NCBI GenBank assembly: GCA_007922305.1
Contig: ML677373.1
Location: forward strand, 13,231,289-13,295,288
DNA: 64,000 nucleotides
Reading direction: 5' to 3'
Source: Dermatemys mawii
Lineage: Eukaryota; Chordata; Testudines; Dermatemydidae
Below the pieces are notes generated by a model. It saw nothing but the letters and a program-made list of their open reading frames with translations. It was not told the origin of the DNA and made no database searches. This document shows positions 12,401 to 24,400 of this stretch, piece by piece (position 1 is the stretch's first letter; each line of letters begins with the position of its first letter). A program made the position numbers and the translations under genes.

Positions 12401-15400
12401 GAGAAGCTGGTTCAGGGAGCGGAGAGCGGCTGCCACTCGGAGAAGGAGAAGCAAATCATCCTGAACTGCAGCCGGCTCCTCACCCGCATCCTGCCCTATA
12501 TCTTCGAGGATCCTGACTGGAGAGGCTTCTTCTGGTCTACTGTCCCTGGGGCTGGCCGAGGAGGGGTCTGTATCTACTGGGTTAGACTGTAGGAGGGAGA
12601 GAGGGAGAAGCTGCAGGAGCCAGAGACTATATAGGCCCAACATTAATCAGCTGGGAACAACCTTGTTTCAGTGAATTCAAACTTCGTGGGAAGGCTTGTA
12701 ATGAAGTAAAGGGTCGGATGTAGCCTTGAAACATAAACATGCTGATGGCAAAGCCCCTCTTTTCCCCCACCCCTCAGCAAGTGGCAGCTTTGTGCTAGCT
12801 GCCTCCATACTGAGCATGCTTGGATGGACTGAAATTAACAACACAGCCCATGTATAATGCCAGCTTCATTGCCTTCCTTCCCTTCTCAGCTCTGTTTGTT
12901 TAGCGCAGGCTGATGGGTTTATTGGAGCATTTCAGTCACTTGGGTGTAGCTGTGGGTAAGGGCTTGTTCATACAAGAAAGTTGCCCTGATGTAACCCAAG
13001 TTGTCAATTTAAACTGATAAAGCTATAGAGGTACAAAAGGCTCTGTGGACTTTATTTCACCTGAAGAGAGGCTTCTTTGGTTTAGCTTAAGCTGATTGGA
13101 AACAGGTTCAATTAAAATGGACATATGCCACTCTTAAATCAAAATAAGTGTCCCAGGCAGCCTTTTGCAGTGGCTTAAGTATATTGCTTTAAAAGCAGAT
13201 TCCCATTCTACCAGCCAAGTGTAGAGAAGCCATAAGAGTCATGGTCAGTGGTCCATTCATGAACTGAGCTTTTCAGTTTTAAGCTGGGAGTATGGTCTAG
13301 TGGTTGGAGCCAAGGACCGAGAATTGGATCCTAGCTTCTATTTCTGGCTCTGCTGCTGACTTGTTGTGTAACCTTAGGCAAATCACTTAACTTCCTGGTG
13401 TGCTCTGTTTGCCCCTATCAGTAAAATAGGAATAATAATGTTTCCCTTCATCACAGGGGGAGTCGAGGTAGAATGTTTATGAAGCACTTTGGGATCCTTG
13501 TTTGGCTGCAGTGCAAAGTATCATTATTGTTGTGACTATTGACACGTCAGGAGGGGAGCAGTTACTGTGTCTTTCCCACATGCTGGTACAGCAACCAGTT
13601 CTTAACGTACCAGCAGCGCTGTCCTTGCGGACTCTTCATCTGCAGACCGGAGGGTGGGGGGTATTGGTGCAGCTGGAACCTTGCGCTATCTCAGCCTGTC
13701 CCTTCTAATCTTTTCTGCCTACGACCATTTCAATGGGAAGTTCTGGGCAGCAGGAGGAGGCAGGCTCGATGCTCTTTATCTCTGCTGTGGGTTTGAGCAG
13801 GTGTCTGGGGATACAGTCTCCTCTATGGGGGTCTGAGTCTGCGTGTGCTGGGTGATTAGACTTGCTTTGGGAAAGACAACACAATGTGCTGCGTGTGGGG
13901 ATACAGCCAGGCCTTTGGTAGGAGCTGAATTTGCACCTAACTCGCCAGCAGCGATTAACCCTAGGCATTCTGGCTTCTTGGAAGGGTGTCGCGGGGTATG
14001 GAAGGACTGACTATGCAGTTGACCTCCTGGCCTATTTGTCCTGGGCTTGTGCCTCATGCATACTGTGTTTGGGCCCCTCCAATGAGTCAAGGCCCCTCAG
14101 TGACGAATGAACGAACGCTGTTGTTTTAGCAGTTCAGACTGATCTAATCTTGCCCCGCAGCAGCTGATCAAGGCTGGCCAGAGCATGAGGCAGGAGATCC
14201 ATATTCAAGACTGGGACGCTGTGCGGAAACCAGCAATTCGATTCAGTAGTCATACCTCATCCCAACCTCACCCACCAATTTGGGAGCAGTCCCGATGCAC
14301 TTTGAAAGGCAGCTCCACCCTCTCAGCTGGGGAGTGAAGGTGGAGGAGTTGCTGGGATGCTTGGCTTATTACCAGAGAGGACAGAAATGAACATGTCCCC
14401 CACCTTTTCATTGAGGTGAAGGTCATCGTGTGGTGGAGAAAACCCCTTTACCTGGGCCCTGGGTACAGTCTTCCTGGCCAGGCTTGCCTCCTGGAAGGGG
14501 CTGTGGTCTGTGTGTGGCTGAGGCAGAAGGGGTGGCAGATATCCATTTTGGGATGACGGAGTGGATGGTAGACTCCAGTTTGTTGGAGTTGTGATTGGAA
14601 GTAGGGAAGATCCCAAGGGGTTGTGGATGACAGATGTAAGTTCTGGGGGTCGAGGAGAGGGGAGGGGATGAGGAAGGAGGCAGACCACAGTTTTGTGGAG
14701 GTGATAAGCAACTCTTGGAGATCTCTTTGGGAGCTAGGGACCTTCCCCAGTTTCCAGGGTGGGTGGGATATAGTGATTTGTTCTATTTTGTCTGACTCAC
14801 AGCTGCCTGGAGGGCAAATACCCGCAGTGGAAAGGTGGTTTGTCTGGAAGCCACAGCTAAGGTGGTGCAGATCATCCTTTTTCTATCCCTTTTGACCTCA
14901 AGGCTCCTCTGTTTCCTCTCTGATTTCAAAGCCGGAATAGAAGTGTGTCTGCTGATTGCTGGCTCCCCACCCCTGGCCTTGTTCCTGCGTCTGGGATCCT
15001 GTTATTGGCCTCCCCAATGTCGCATTAAAAGACGTCAATGCAGTGCAGGCTATTATCTCCCTTCGGCTTGCCTGCTGTTATTCAAGGGCTTTGTGTATCT
15101 GCGCACTGACGGTGGCCTGGCTGTCACCGATAAGCTGCCGTTGTGCCTCGCCCCCTCCTGGCAGAAGCCTGGATTTAGCCGTACTGGGGAAGACATGACA
15201 TCCAGGATGCTCTTTGAATGGCAGGGCTGGCAGCTTACTGGAGATGTTCCCCTGGCAACGGCTGCAGAGGAGTAACCGTGTATGATGCTAGCAGCTGTCT
15301 CTGGATAGGCTGGGGTTTGCTTTGAATGCCAGAGAGAGCAAAATCCACTCTGCAGGCAGCTGCTCGCTCTTCCATGGCTGACTGAGGCGCCCCCCTAGCT

Positions 15401-18400
15401 GAGTGTTAGGGCCCCTGTCTCCATAGCAGCCCCTCGGTTCTGGACAGGACACTCAGCTCTGAAAAGCTTTTTACAATTGTTATCCATGTTGCCTGCTAGG
15501 TGACTCCATTCCCTGTGCCCCACTGAACATGATCTGAATCCGCTGCATGATCATGGTGGGATAACTCCTGGCTCTCCTAACAGCTGTGGTCCCTCTTCTA
15601 GGTAAATGGTTCCCTTTCCTCTGTATTAACTGGAACATCCCAAGCAGACAAGTGGCGCTCTGATGATTTCTTGTAACCCCCAACAAATCCCAAAGAGGCA
15701 ACTTCATGTCCCCAATACATCTTTAGGCCTTGAGTCCTTCTCCTTCCCACAGCTGTTTGGTTGGCCCATCCTCGCGAAAACTGCTCCCTCTCTGACTACA
15801 TCTGCCACCTGCCTGCTCTCAGGGATGGCTTCTCACTCCTCCCTACTATATCCTCCTAACGGGTGGGTTGCCTACCTCTCCCTGTTTCCTTCCCTGCCCC
15901 GTCTCTTTCCTGCCTGCTCTTGGGGGAAGTGCTCCTTCCCCTGCTGCCATGTTATATTAATATTACTATGCACTGACTCTCAAGCCTGGGCTGAGAATAT
16001 TCTACTGTATTTATCATTTTGCAGGGTGATGAAGAGGATGAAAATGCCCGGCCCCTGGCTGAGTCATTGCTTCTGGCAATTGCAGATCTGCTCTTCTGTC
16101 CAGATTTCACTGTCCAGAGCCACCGGAAGAGCACTGTGGTAAGCTGAGGGATCTGCTATTTAGCTCCAGGTATCTGAGGAGGGGTTCTGGCTTTGGTTCA
16201 GTTTCTAATAAGGCAGCCATCTTTTCTCTATACCAGTCCAGGTTACATTTCCCTCCTGTCCACCTGGTTAAAGCTGGACAGTCCTTCCCTTGCACAGGGT
16301 GAGTTTGGGCTGATGGGATGCAGAGGAAAGGTGCCAAGCTGATGATCATCCAGTTAAAACTGAGATAGAAGGGATCCTGAGAAATGAGGAGATGGTTCTT
16401 AACTAAGCATATTGACCTTATTACTCTGTGAGGGAGGCAGGACAGAATGCAAACGTGCTGGTACATAACAGGGATGAATTGTGGAAACATGATGCTCAGT
16501 AAGGAGCTCTGAGGAAAACTGAACTGGTTTATTGCCCGGGGTTAGTGATGTGTTGATCTGACATGTCTACTAAGGGCAGCACTGCACCGTTAAACAAGAG
16601 GAGCTCACACATGACATTGGTGGGAGCCATATAAGAACTTAGATCATGGAACAACAGCAATGATACAACTGAGCTAGGTCTGAGGTTGAGGCCTCTTCAA
16701 TTGAAATCCACAAAAAGTTGTAGTGGTCTCCAAATTGGTGAACAACGTCTGGAGCTGAGAAGGGATTATGCTACAAAATTCCAATAGAATTGGATAAGAG
16801 TTCCTGATTCTGCCAACCTAAAATAATAGAGGTGCTCACCTAGGGGGTCATATCTTTGCCACTTTGTGACAAAACTCCCTCTGAAAAGTAAAAGGGCATT
16901 TTCTGGGCTTCCCTAGCTGAGATCTAGTGAGCAGCCCCATGTGTGAGCCCCTTTTGTTTAACGGTACAATGCTGCCCTTAGTAGACTTATGTCAAACCAA
17001 CGCATCGCTAACCACAGGGCAATAAACCAGTATGGTTTTCTTCAGAACTCTTTACTGAGCATCATGTTTCCACAATTCATCCCTGTTATGTACCAGCACG
17101 TTTGCATTCTGTTCTGCCTCCCTCACAGAGTAATAAGGTCAATATGCCTAGTTCTGAAGTTGAAATCTGATTTCAAAAGGAACTCCCTTCTTCACTTAGT
17201 ATTTCCTGGGTTTCTGACATTTGAAGTGTTATTTGAACTGTAATATTTTTGAAAGGCCACTGATCTATGCCTGCAACCTTCATTCCACCTCTGCAATGTG
17301 TTCTGTATGGCAATAATGCTACTGACCTTCATTGTAAAGTATTTTGACATCTAAAGATGAAAAGCTTTATATAAGAGCTATGGATTATTATTATGTTACC
17401 CAGCTGAGGCCATTAGGACTGTGACATTCAAACTTTGCCCCATTGATGTCTGCATTGTCATCTTGTCAGGAGCCAAATGAATGGAGCAAATTGCAGATGC
17501 TGTTATCTTTGATACTGATGAGAGAGCCTGTGGAGATTACGGTTTCATTTGCTAATGTTTGTACAACGCTTTGAAAATGTAAACGAATACATAAGCACTG
17601 AGCATTACAAATCCAGCCGTGCAGTGTGCAGGCATGATTCAAGCAACCTTCATAAATTGTATGTAATGCTCCATCCTAATTCAACCATCCCTATTATTAA
17701 GATGGAATCTTACAACCTGGACTTGTAGTATTCATGGACCCTACTGCCATGTTAAAGAGGGATGCAGTTGTGGCTGGGAATTCAGAGCTACCTCTGAAAT
17801 AGGATGTCAAGGAAAACTGAGACCAAATCTGTATGAGATGGGCTGGGATGAAAGGGCTTGTGTGTCACTTGCGAAATCATCCTGAAGGGTCTCAGGGCTG
17901 TTCTGCACAGCTGTAGGCATCAGAATGGTGCACCGCTGTGATATGAGTTTGCTGTGACTCATGGTGGTGCCGCCGTCTCTGTCCTCCTGCAGTGCTCAGC
18001 ACTCGCTCCATGATGTCAGTTTGTTGTAAAGGGGGCGTTGATTTAAACAGCCCATCACGATTTCTTTAAAGTTCAACCTGGTGTTGTCTCAAACTAGGAG
18101 TCGTCTAGAAGAAGCCACTGTTAAGCTTCCCAGAGATGGGACCCAGAATTAACAGAACTGTATACCTAGCCACGTGAACAACTTACGTGCTGATGGGTTC
18201 AGGTCTTTGACATCAGTAACATTTTTTGTAATCTTGTTCTCATGGTTCAACTTTTAAAATCAGACTAAATAATCTATGAAATTCCAAGTGATCCTGCCAG
18301 GCCCCTCTGGAATTGGGGGTAAATTTGAGGCTGAAATAAGGGACTCCTGAGTGGACTGTGAGGTACTGGAGCAGGAAAAGCAGCTGAAACCTTGGTGCTC

Positions 18401-21400
18401 TGCACTTCCACATTTGGAGCCTGATTTTCAAAGGTGCTAGATACACTGGAGTTGGGTGTACTCAGCATCTCTTAGAATTAGGCCCTTGGCTTGAAGGCCG
18501 GTGTTATACACTGTTGTAATTAGTTGGTTAATTAATTAATTTAATCCCTTAATATAGTTTAATTTAAATCTTTTCCACGCTTTGTAGATCACAAAAGGTG
18601 TTATTGCATCATACCTGCTTTGCTTGGGTTGTGCTCCTATACTAGATCTTGCTAAGATCCTATTCCTTCCCCCATCAGACTAGATTCGACAGTCATTCCT
18701 TTTCTGTGTCAGTGGAGTGATGAGATCTAAGAGCCTTGATTTTTCTAAGAAGCCCTACTCTGAAAAGGGAGGAATTGACTTGCATTATCTCTTCATTTTG
18801 CCTTGAAGAAGCACGAGCAGCTTGTTGCCTCTGACAAGCAGCTGGAGGTATCTAATGTTGGTTTTTTGCGGAAATATCAGTGCAGTTTTTTGTGGAAATA
18901 TAGAAGGTATAGAATAAATTCTTACGCTTTTGGTCTCTGAATTCAGTTCTACCTGAGTGGAGAAATGATGATCTTGTGCCTAAGATGATATAGGTCTGGG
19001 AGACCAGGACTTTAGTTCTAGTCCCGGCTCTGCCACAGACCCTTGGATGAAGCACTTGCCCAAATCCACAGCTGGTGTACATAAGCAAAACTCCATTGAA
19101 ATCAGTGGACCCTGTACTCATTTACAGCTGCTGAAGATCCAGGCCTTGTCTATAAAGTAGGGATAATGCCTGTACCACAGAGGAGCTGTGAATTACTGGA
19201 TGTCTGTAAAGTGTGCTGAGGTTCTCACGTGGAAGGTGCTATAGAAATACTGGAAATATTGTGTGTCTGCTTCTGCTTGATGCTGTAGATGCAGACGGAT
19301 AACAGTACTGATCTGGTGCACTCTGGCTGGCAGCATGTTCAGGGGTTAACCCCTGAATTTTCTGCATGTCCATCTTGGAAGTTTTCAGAGTAAGAAAACT
19401 CTAAAATTACTAACCCTCCCCTCTTCTCGCTGGGTTGCAAAGAAAGTCTGTGGCATGAAGAAGGAGATAGACTCTTGAAGCTGCGGGCCAAGTATGTATG
19501 ATGACGCAGGAAGTTTCTTTCCTGCATGATTGGCCTCATCGTTGAGATCAGAGCTGAGTTGCCTGGTACGGGCTGGGTGAAGAGCAGCAATCGCCGGGTG
19601 GGCTGATGTGGCTGAGTGAGTACCAGCTAGAATGGCTGGCACTACCCCATTGTTACAGATCAACCCTTCCAGAAAATGCAGTCATCCTCGCAAACAAACA
19701 CACTTCCATTGTTCCCTCAAAAGTGGAGAACTTTAGTATCTTGTTCCTTTCACCAGCATCTGTTACAAACCGGGGACAGCATTAACCCAGTGTTAGCACA
19801 ACTGCAGGGCTCTTTTATTGGGACTGTAACTCAAGTGAGTAGAAGAAGCCTGCCAAGTCTCAGCTCCCTCTTCATCAAGTTGTGTAGTCACAGCAAATGT
19901 GCTGCAAGCCCAATGGCCTGACTTTCAGAGCACTTACAGCTTCCAAGAAATTCAAAGGAGTTTATAGGTGCTCTTCAGCTTTGGCAGTCAGACCTTGGAC
20001 TGCTATGTTTTGTTTTAGCCTCTCCCATGTTGAAAATTTTTTCTGAAAACTGCAGTATTTATTCCAGGCCCTGCCTGTAAAGACAGCAATGGGGAACCCT
20101 CCTTTAAAAATACACATATGAAGGAGCATCAACATCACATCAAGCCAGGGTGTATCTGATGACTGCAAAATTCACTGAGTGATGAGGATTTCCAAAGAAC
20201 ACAGGACTTGCACTTTGTGTTCTCTCTTGTTACAATAACAACAGTAATGGAGCAATAATATCACTTAAAACATCCCAAAATGTTAAATAGCCAACAGTGT
20301 GGCATGGACTCAGATGAACAGGCAGAAGCCTTAAATAACCCCTGGGGCTTAGATCCTCACTGGGCCTAAGTGAGGGGAGAATTCTTTGTGGCTGGCTGGT
20401 TGTCTGAGTGGCCTCTCTCACTGCATATGGCTCCTGTGCTCAAATCTCCAACTGACCGCACTTTAATCATCCGAGGGCAGGGATGGAACTCTCTCTCTCT
20501 CACACTCGCACACAAGATTGTATGTGCAGGGGAGCTCATGACTGTCCAATCCCCACAGGAGTTGTTGTGAGGGGTCATGCAGGAATTCCGGCATCAGGTG
20601 AGTTCCAGTCTCTGTCAGGGCGCTGAAGGGATGGTACAGGCGCCTTGGCAGCACGGGGAGCTTGCAGTTGCTGCACTCTCAGCGAGAGCAGTTGTCTGTG
20701 CACTAGTTTTGTGGGGGCTCGTGGCTGGGAGCGAAGGGATGGTGGTGTGATTGCACTTGAACCTCTTTGTACTGAGAGCAGTCGTGGGTGAGTGGGAGAG
20801 AATGTTTCATAATGGATCACTTGATGATGACCTGTTCTGTTCATTTCCTCTGAAGCACCTGGTATTGGCCACTGTCGGAAGATAGGATGCTGGGATAAAT
20901 GGACCTTTGGTCTGAGCTAGTATGGCCGTTCTTATGGGAATCCAGAGTAATCAGGCAAAAGTTGTCCTGTGAGCTGAACTCCTGCTCCTGAGTGCATCAT
21001 GAAAAGGCAGCACAAAGAATTTGCTTAATTAAAGCACTGAAAGGGGCAGTTTAAAGGTGCCAAAAGCTCTTGATGTAAATGCATTCATCTGGGCTCTTTT
21101 ACTCTGTCTGCTCCTGTAGAGTAAACATGCTGCTTTCAATGGCCGTTTGTCTCCACAAAGTGCCTGTGTGGGGAATCCAGTTCTGAACACACAATTGACT
21201 ACGTCAAAGAAAGATGGGCCGGGGCTGCTACCAGGGGGCTTGGAGTTCATCCCTTACTGTTACAAAAATGCGTGTGGGGGACGGGCAGGAGTTGTAGATC
21301 CATGGTGTGAACAATGCCAGAAGTTGCCAGAGGGACGAGGGGGAGAAGTTGTTTGGATAATAGTGATGTTATTTGTATTGTGGTGGGGCATTTGGGGCCC

Positions 21401-24400
21401 ATTGTGCTAGGTGCTGTACATGTGCATAATGTAAAGACAGTCCCTGCCCCAAGGAGCTAACAGTGCTGGAAGCTGGACAGTGTGCTGGTTTTTTTTTTTG
21501 GAGGGGAGGGAGAGAGTGGGGACAAGGGGAGGAAGAATGTGCTGGGGAAGGGGTAATACTTCAAACAAGAGCAAACTGTTTTGACTCGTTAGCATCACGG
21601 CTCCCACAGTGCAGGCATTTCACAGCATTCCCCAGTGGGCTGTTGACTCAAGCTTCTGCCTGCCAGAGTTCTGACCTCTCTCCTCTCCACAGGACACAGC
21701 GGAGGATATCCACTCTATTGACAGCTGTGAGTACATCTGGGAGGCTGGGGTGGGCTTCGCTCACTCCCCCCAGCCCAACTACAACCATGATTTAAACCGG
21801 TAAGACAATCCAAAGGTGCAGGGCAATGCACTAAGGCTGTGTGTGGTGGGGCCCTGATGGAGATTTTCATGGAGCTGGGATCTGCTCATTCACTTTCTCA
21901 TTTGCTAGGGGGACAGTTGTCCCACCAGAGCTCGGTTTGCCCATGCCCTAGACTTTTCATAGAATCATAGAACATCAGGGTTGGAAGGGACCTCAAGAGG
22001 TCATCTAGTCCAACCCCCTGCTCAAAGCAGGACCAATCCCCAGATAAATCATCCAACCAATTTTTGCCCTATATCCCTAAATGGCCCCCTCAAGGATTGA
22101 GCTCACAACCCTTGGTTTAGCAGGCTAATGCTCAAACCATTGAGCTATCCTTCCACCCTCACCCCTTTATATCTTCCACCCCCACCGCTCCCTCTGCAAT
22201 TGTGCAGAATATGATATAATCACATACAATGTTCTGTATAGTGACACATCTTTGCCCCCCTCTCCCCCATCCTCCATTTGTTTGAACTGATGCTCCTGCC
22301 AGTATCTGCAACTCTCGCATGGGTTTGCTCCTCATTTTGGGGATGCCTCTCTTTATTGCTACCTATTATATCAACAGAACTTGCAGTACAGAGCAGGCAA
22401 GTACCTCATGGCTGCAAAATATGCTGCCATGCGGGGGTTGCAAGCTCTGATCCTGTTGCAATAGGCACTGGGAGAATGGTGGAGGTAACATACCTGCTTC
22501 CTCGTGCTGGGGGAGGAGGAAGAGGAGCATCTTGCATCACTCTGGTTTCCCATTCCACCCCCTACCTCCCACAGCCTGGGTAGCACATCATGGCTTTCAC
22601 AGGTCCCGAAGGGAGCCACGTTCAGCCTCTGCTGACTGGAACATGGGGCTTTGCAAGGACGGGCTGCTGAGTGCGTAATGCTGTCGAGGGGAGTTGGTGG
22701 GGATGGATGGAGGGCAGGGGCAGGTTCTGTTCTGTGCGGTGGGGGCGGTTACCTGGATTCCAGTGTGTTAGCTGCTGGATGGCTCAATTCACGGCAGACC
22801 CACTGAGAAGGGTTCTGTGTTGCTGAGGACAAGACTCCCTTAAGTGTCTGTTGCTGGTGAAAATGGCGGCTGTGTCTCTGGGGTATTCAAAGGGTGTTTC
22901 CAGCTGGCTTGGAAATAGCTGTCCAAGGATGCAGCTGAGGACTCTCTATCCAAAGGACTCCAGGACTTTTCCTTTTTCAGGACAGAGCTGCTGAAACTCC
23001 TGCTGACATGTTTCTCAGAGGCCATGTACCTCCCCCCGTCCTCGGACAGCAGCAACGCCAATCCCTGGGTGCAGTTCTTTTGCTCCACAGAGAACAGGTG
23101 AGAGGGACAGAGGGCAGGTAGCAGATGCTTTGGGGTGGGGGAAGGAGGTGCATTCTGCTCCCGGCTCATCTTCCCAATACACAGGATAGTTTATGCAGCG
23201 TAGCAGACTTAGAATTTGCTCCCCTAGGCGAGGCAGGTGGTGGCTGTTTTCATGGCACATCCTCATCTTGTGACTCTCTCTCTTATCTCCTTCTCTATAC
23301 TCGACCCACTTCATCTACCTTACACACAATCACCAGTGTGAGTTGGGTCAGTATTATCCTGTTACAACTGGAGAAACTGAGGCACAGAGAGCCTTAACCC
23401 TGGAGGGAGTCTGTTGCAGAGCTGAGTGGGTAGGACTCAAGCATCCTTGGTTCTCAAGCCTGTTTCCAGTGATTAGGCTGTCCTTTTCCTTGCCTTGTTT
23501 CTCCACTTCCCCTCTATGTTAAAATGGGCATCTTGTTAGTTGTAATGACTACAGTGCTGGTTTGCTGCATTTGGATGTAGGGGAATGCTGACCGCTACTG
23601 GCTGAGCAATGAATCGCCTGTGTGACTCTCAATCTGCAAAATGACAGTTGGCTGTTTCTTTGATTCTACATTTCACGGGCTGGAGGAGTCCATCTTCATC
23701 CCTCTGTCTGGTGCTTCAAGAGTTTCTTATGTTTTGTGTGTGTATTGCTTTAATTGGAGAAGGGTGCTGCATTGTCATCCCTGGAGACTGAAGTCCTTTA
23801 CTGGGTCACAGAAAAGGCAACCCCCCTCCCCTCCGCCCCACCGACGGGATCACCACAAATGTCAGCCATCCAATACCACTGTCCTGACTTGGGAGGCCAT
23901 TTAGGAATCAGACTGGAGATCAGTTTCTGTGGCCCATTCAGTCCTCTGCCTGTGCTGAAATTGACAACCCAGCTGTCTAACAGGAGGTGTGGGGGGTGTG
24001 ATTTTTGTGATGTACTAACTTTTCTCTGGGAACTAGACTGAGACCCTCAACTCATTCCACATAGGCCTCCAAAAAGCTGTCAATAATATCTTTTTATTTG
24101 CTGTGAACTTGTGCTGGTGCACCTGCTATAGTGGTGAAAGGCTCAATAGCTCTTGCCAGATTGCTGAGCCAGATGGCCCCTATGTTCTGCATGGTAAGGA
24201 CTTAAATTGGAAACTGTCTTTCTTACCCACACTCTGTTGGGGAGGCCCATATTCTAACTACCGTGTCTATACTGTTAAAAGTGACTCTTCTCCCACCCCA
24301 CACACCTGAATATTGCTGTGTAGATTCTCAAGCTAAGCTGTTGACTGTGCTCCACATAGGAAGCCTGCTTCCTTTCGGAAGGGCATTGATCAGGGTATTG

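Larger units (their letters stand above)
12566..16024 (+). other. HID1 intron 3: no gene; one DNA-transposon relic and one MIR
   Basis: Repeats lie at 12955-13215 and 13282-13535. About 13540-16024 shows no repeat family that I recognise and no coding signal; 14320-14720 is GA-rich on the + strand, which produces long spurious open frames on the other strand. Confidence 0.7.
16139..21692 (+). other. HID1 intron 4: fold-back element, MIR, CR1 end and ancient repeat
   Basis: This 5.5 kb intron holds a large inverted-repeat element (16401-17153), a decayed repeat tail with AAGTATTTTGACATCTAAAG (17325-17400), an ATTAATT-rich patch (18515-18560), a MIR (18985-19255), a CR1 3' end (20808-20938) and an ancient repeat (21355-21465). 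The remainder shows no gene signal. Confidence 0.75.

Noticed and set aside
14323..14720. Long proline-rich frames on the - strand in HID1 intron 3
   Set aside because: GA-rich intron sequence read backwards; no homology and no splice signals.
16107..17243. Two open frames sharing [16 protein letters not shown]
   Set aside because: They are the two arms of the inverted-repeat element read in opposite directions, not a gene family.
21957..22165. A tRNA gene on the - strand
   Set aside because: A-box- and B-box-like motifs are present, but they are followed by a CR1-like tail; it is a tRNA-derived SINE, and the cloverleaf is degraded.
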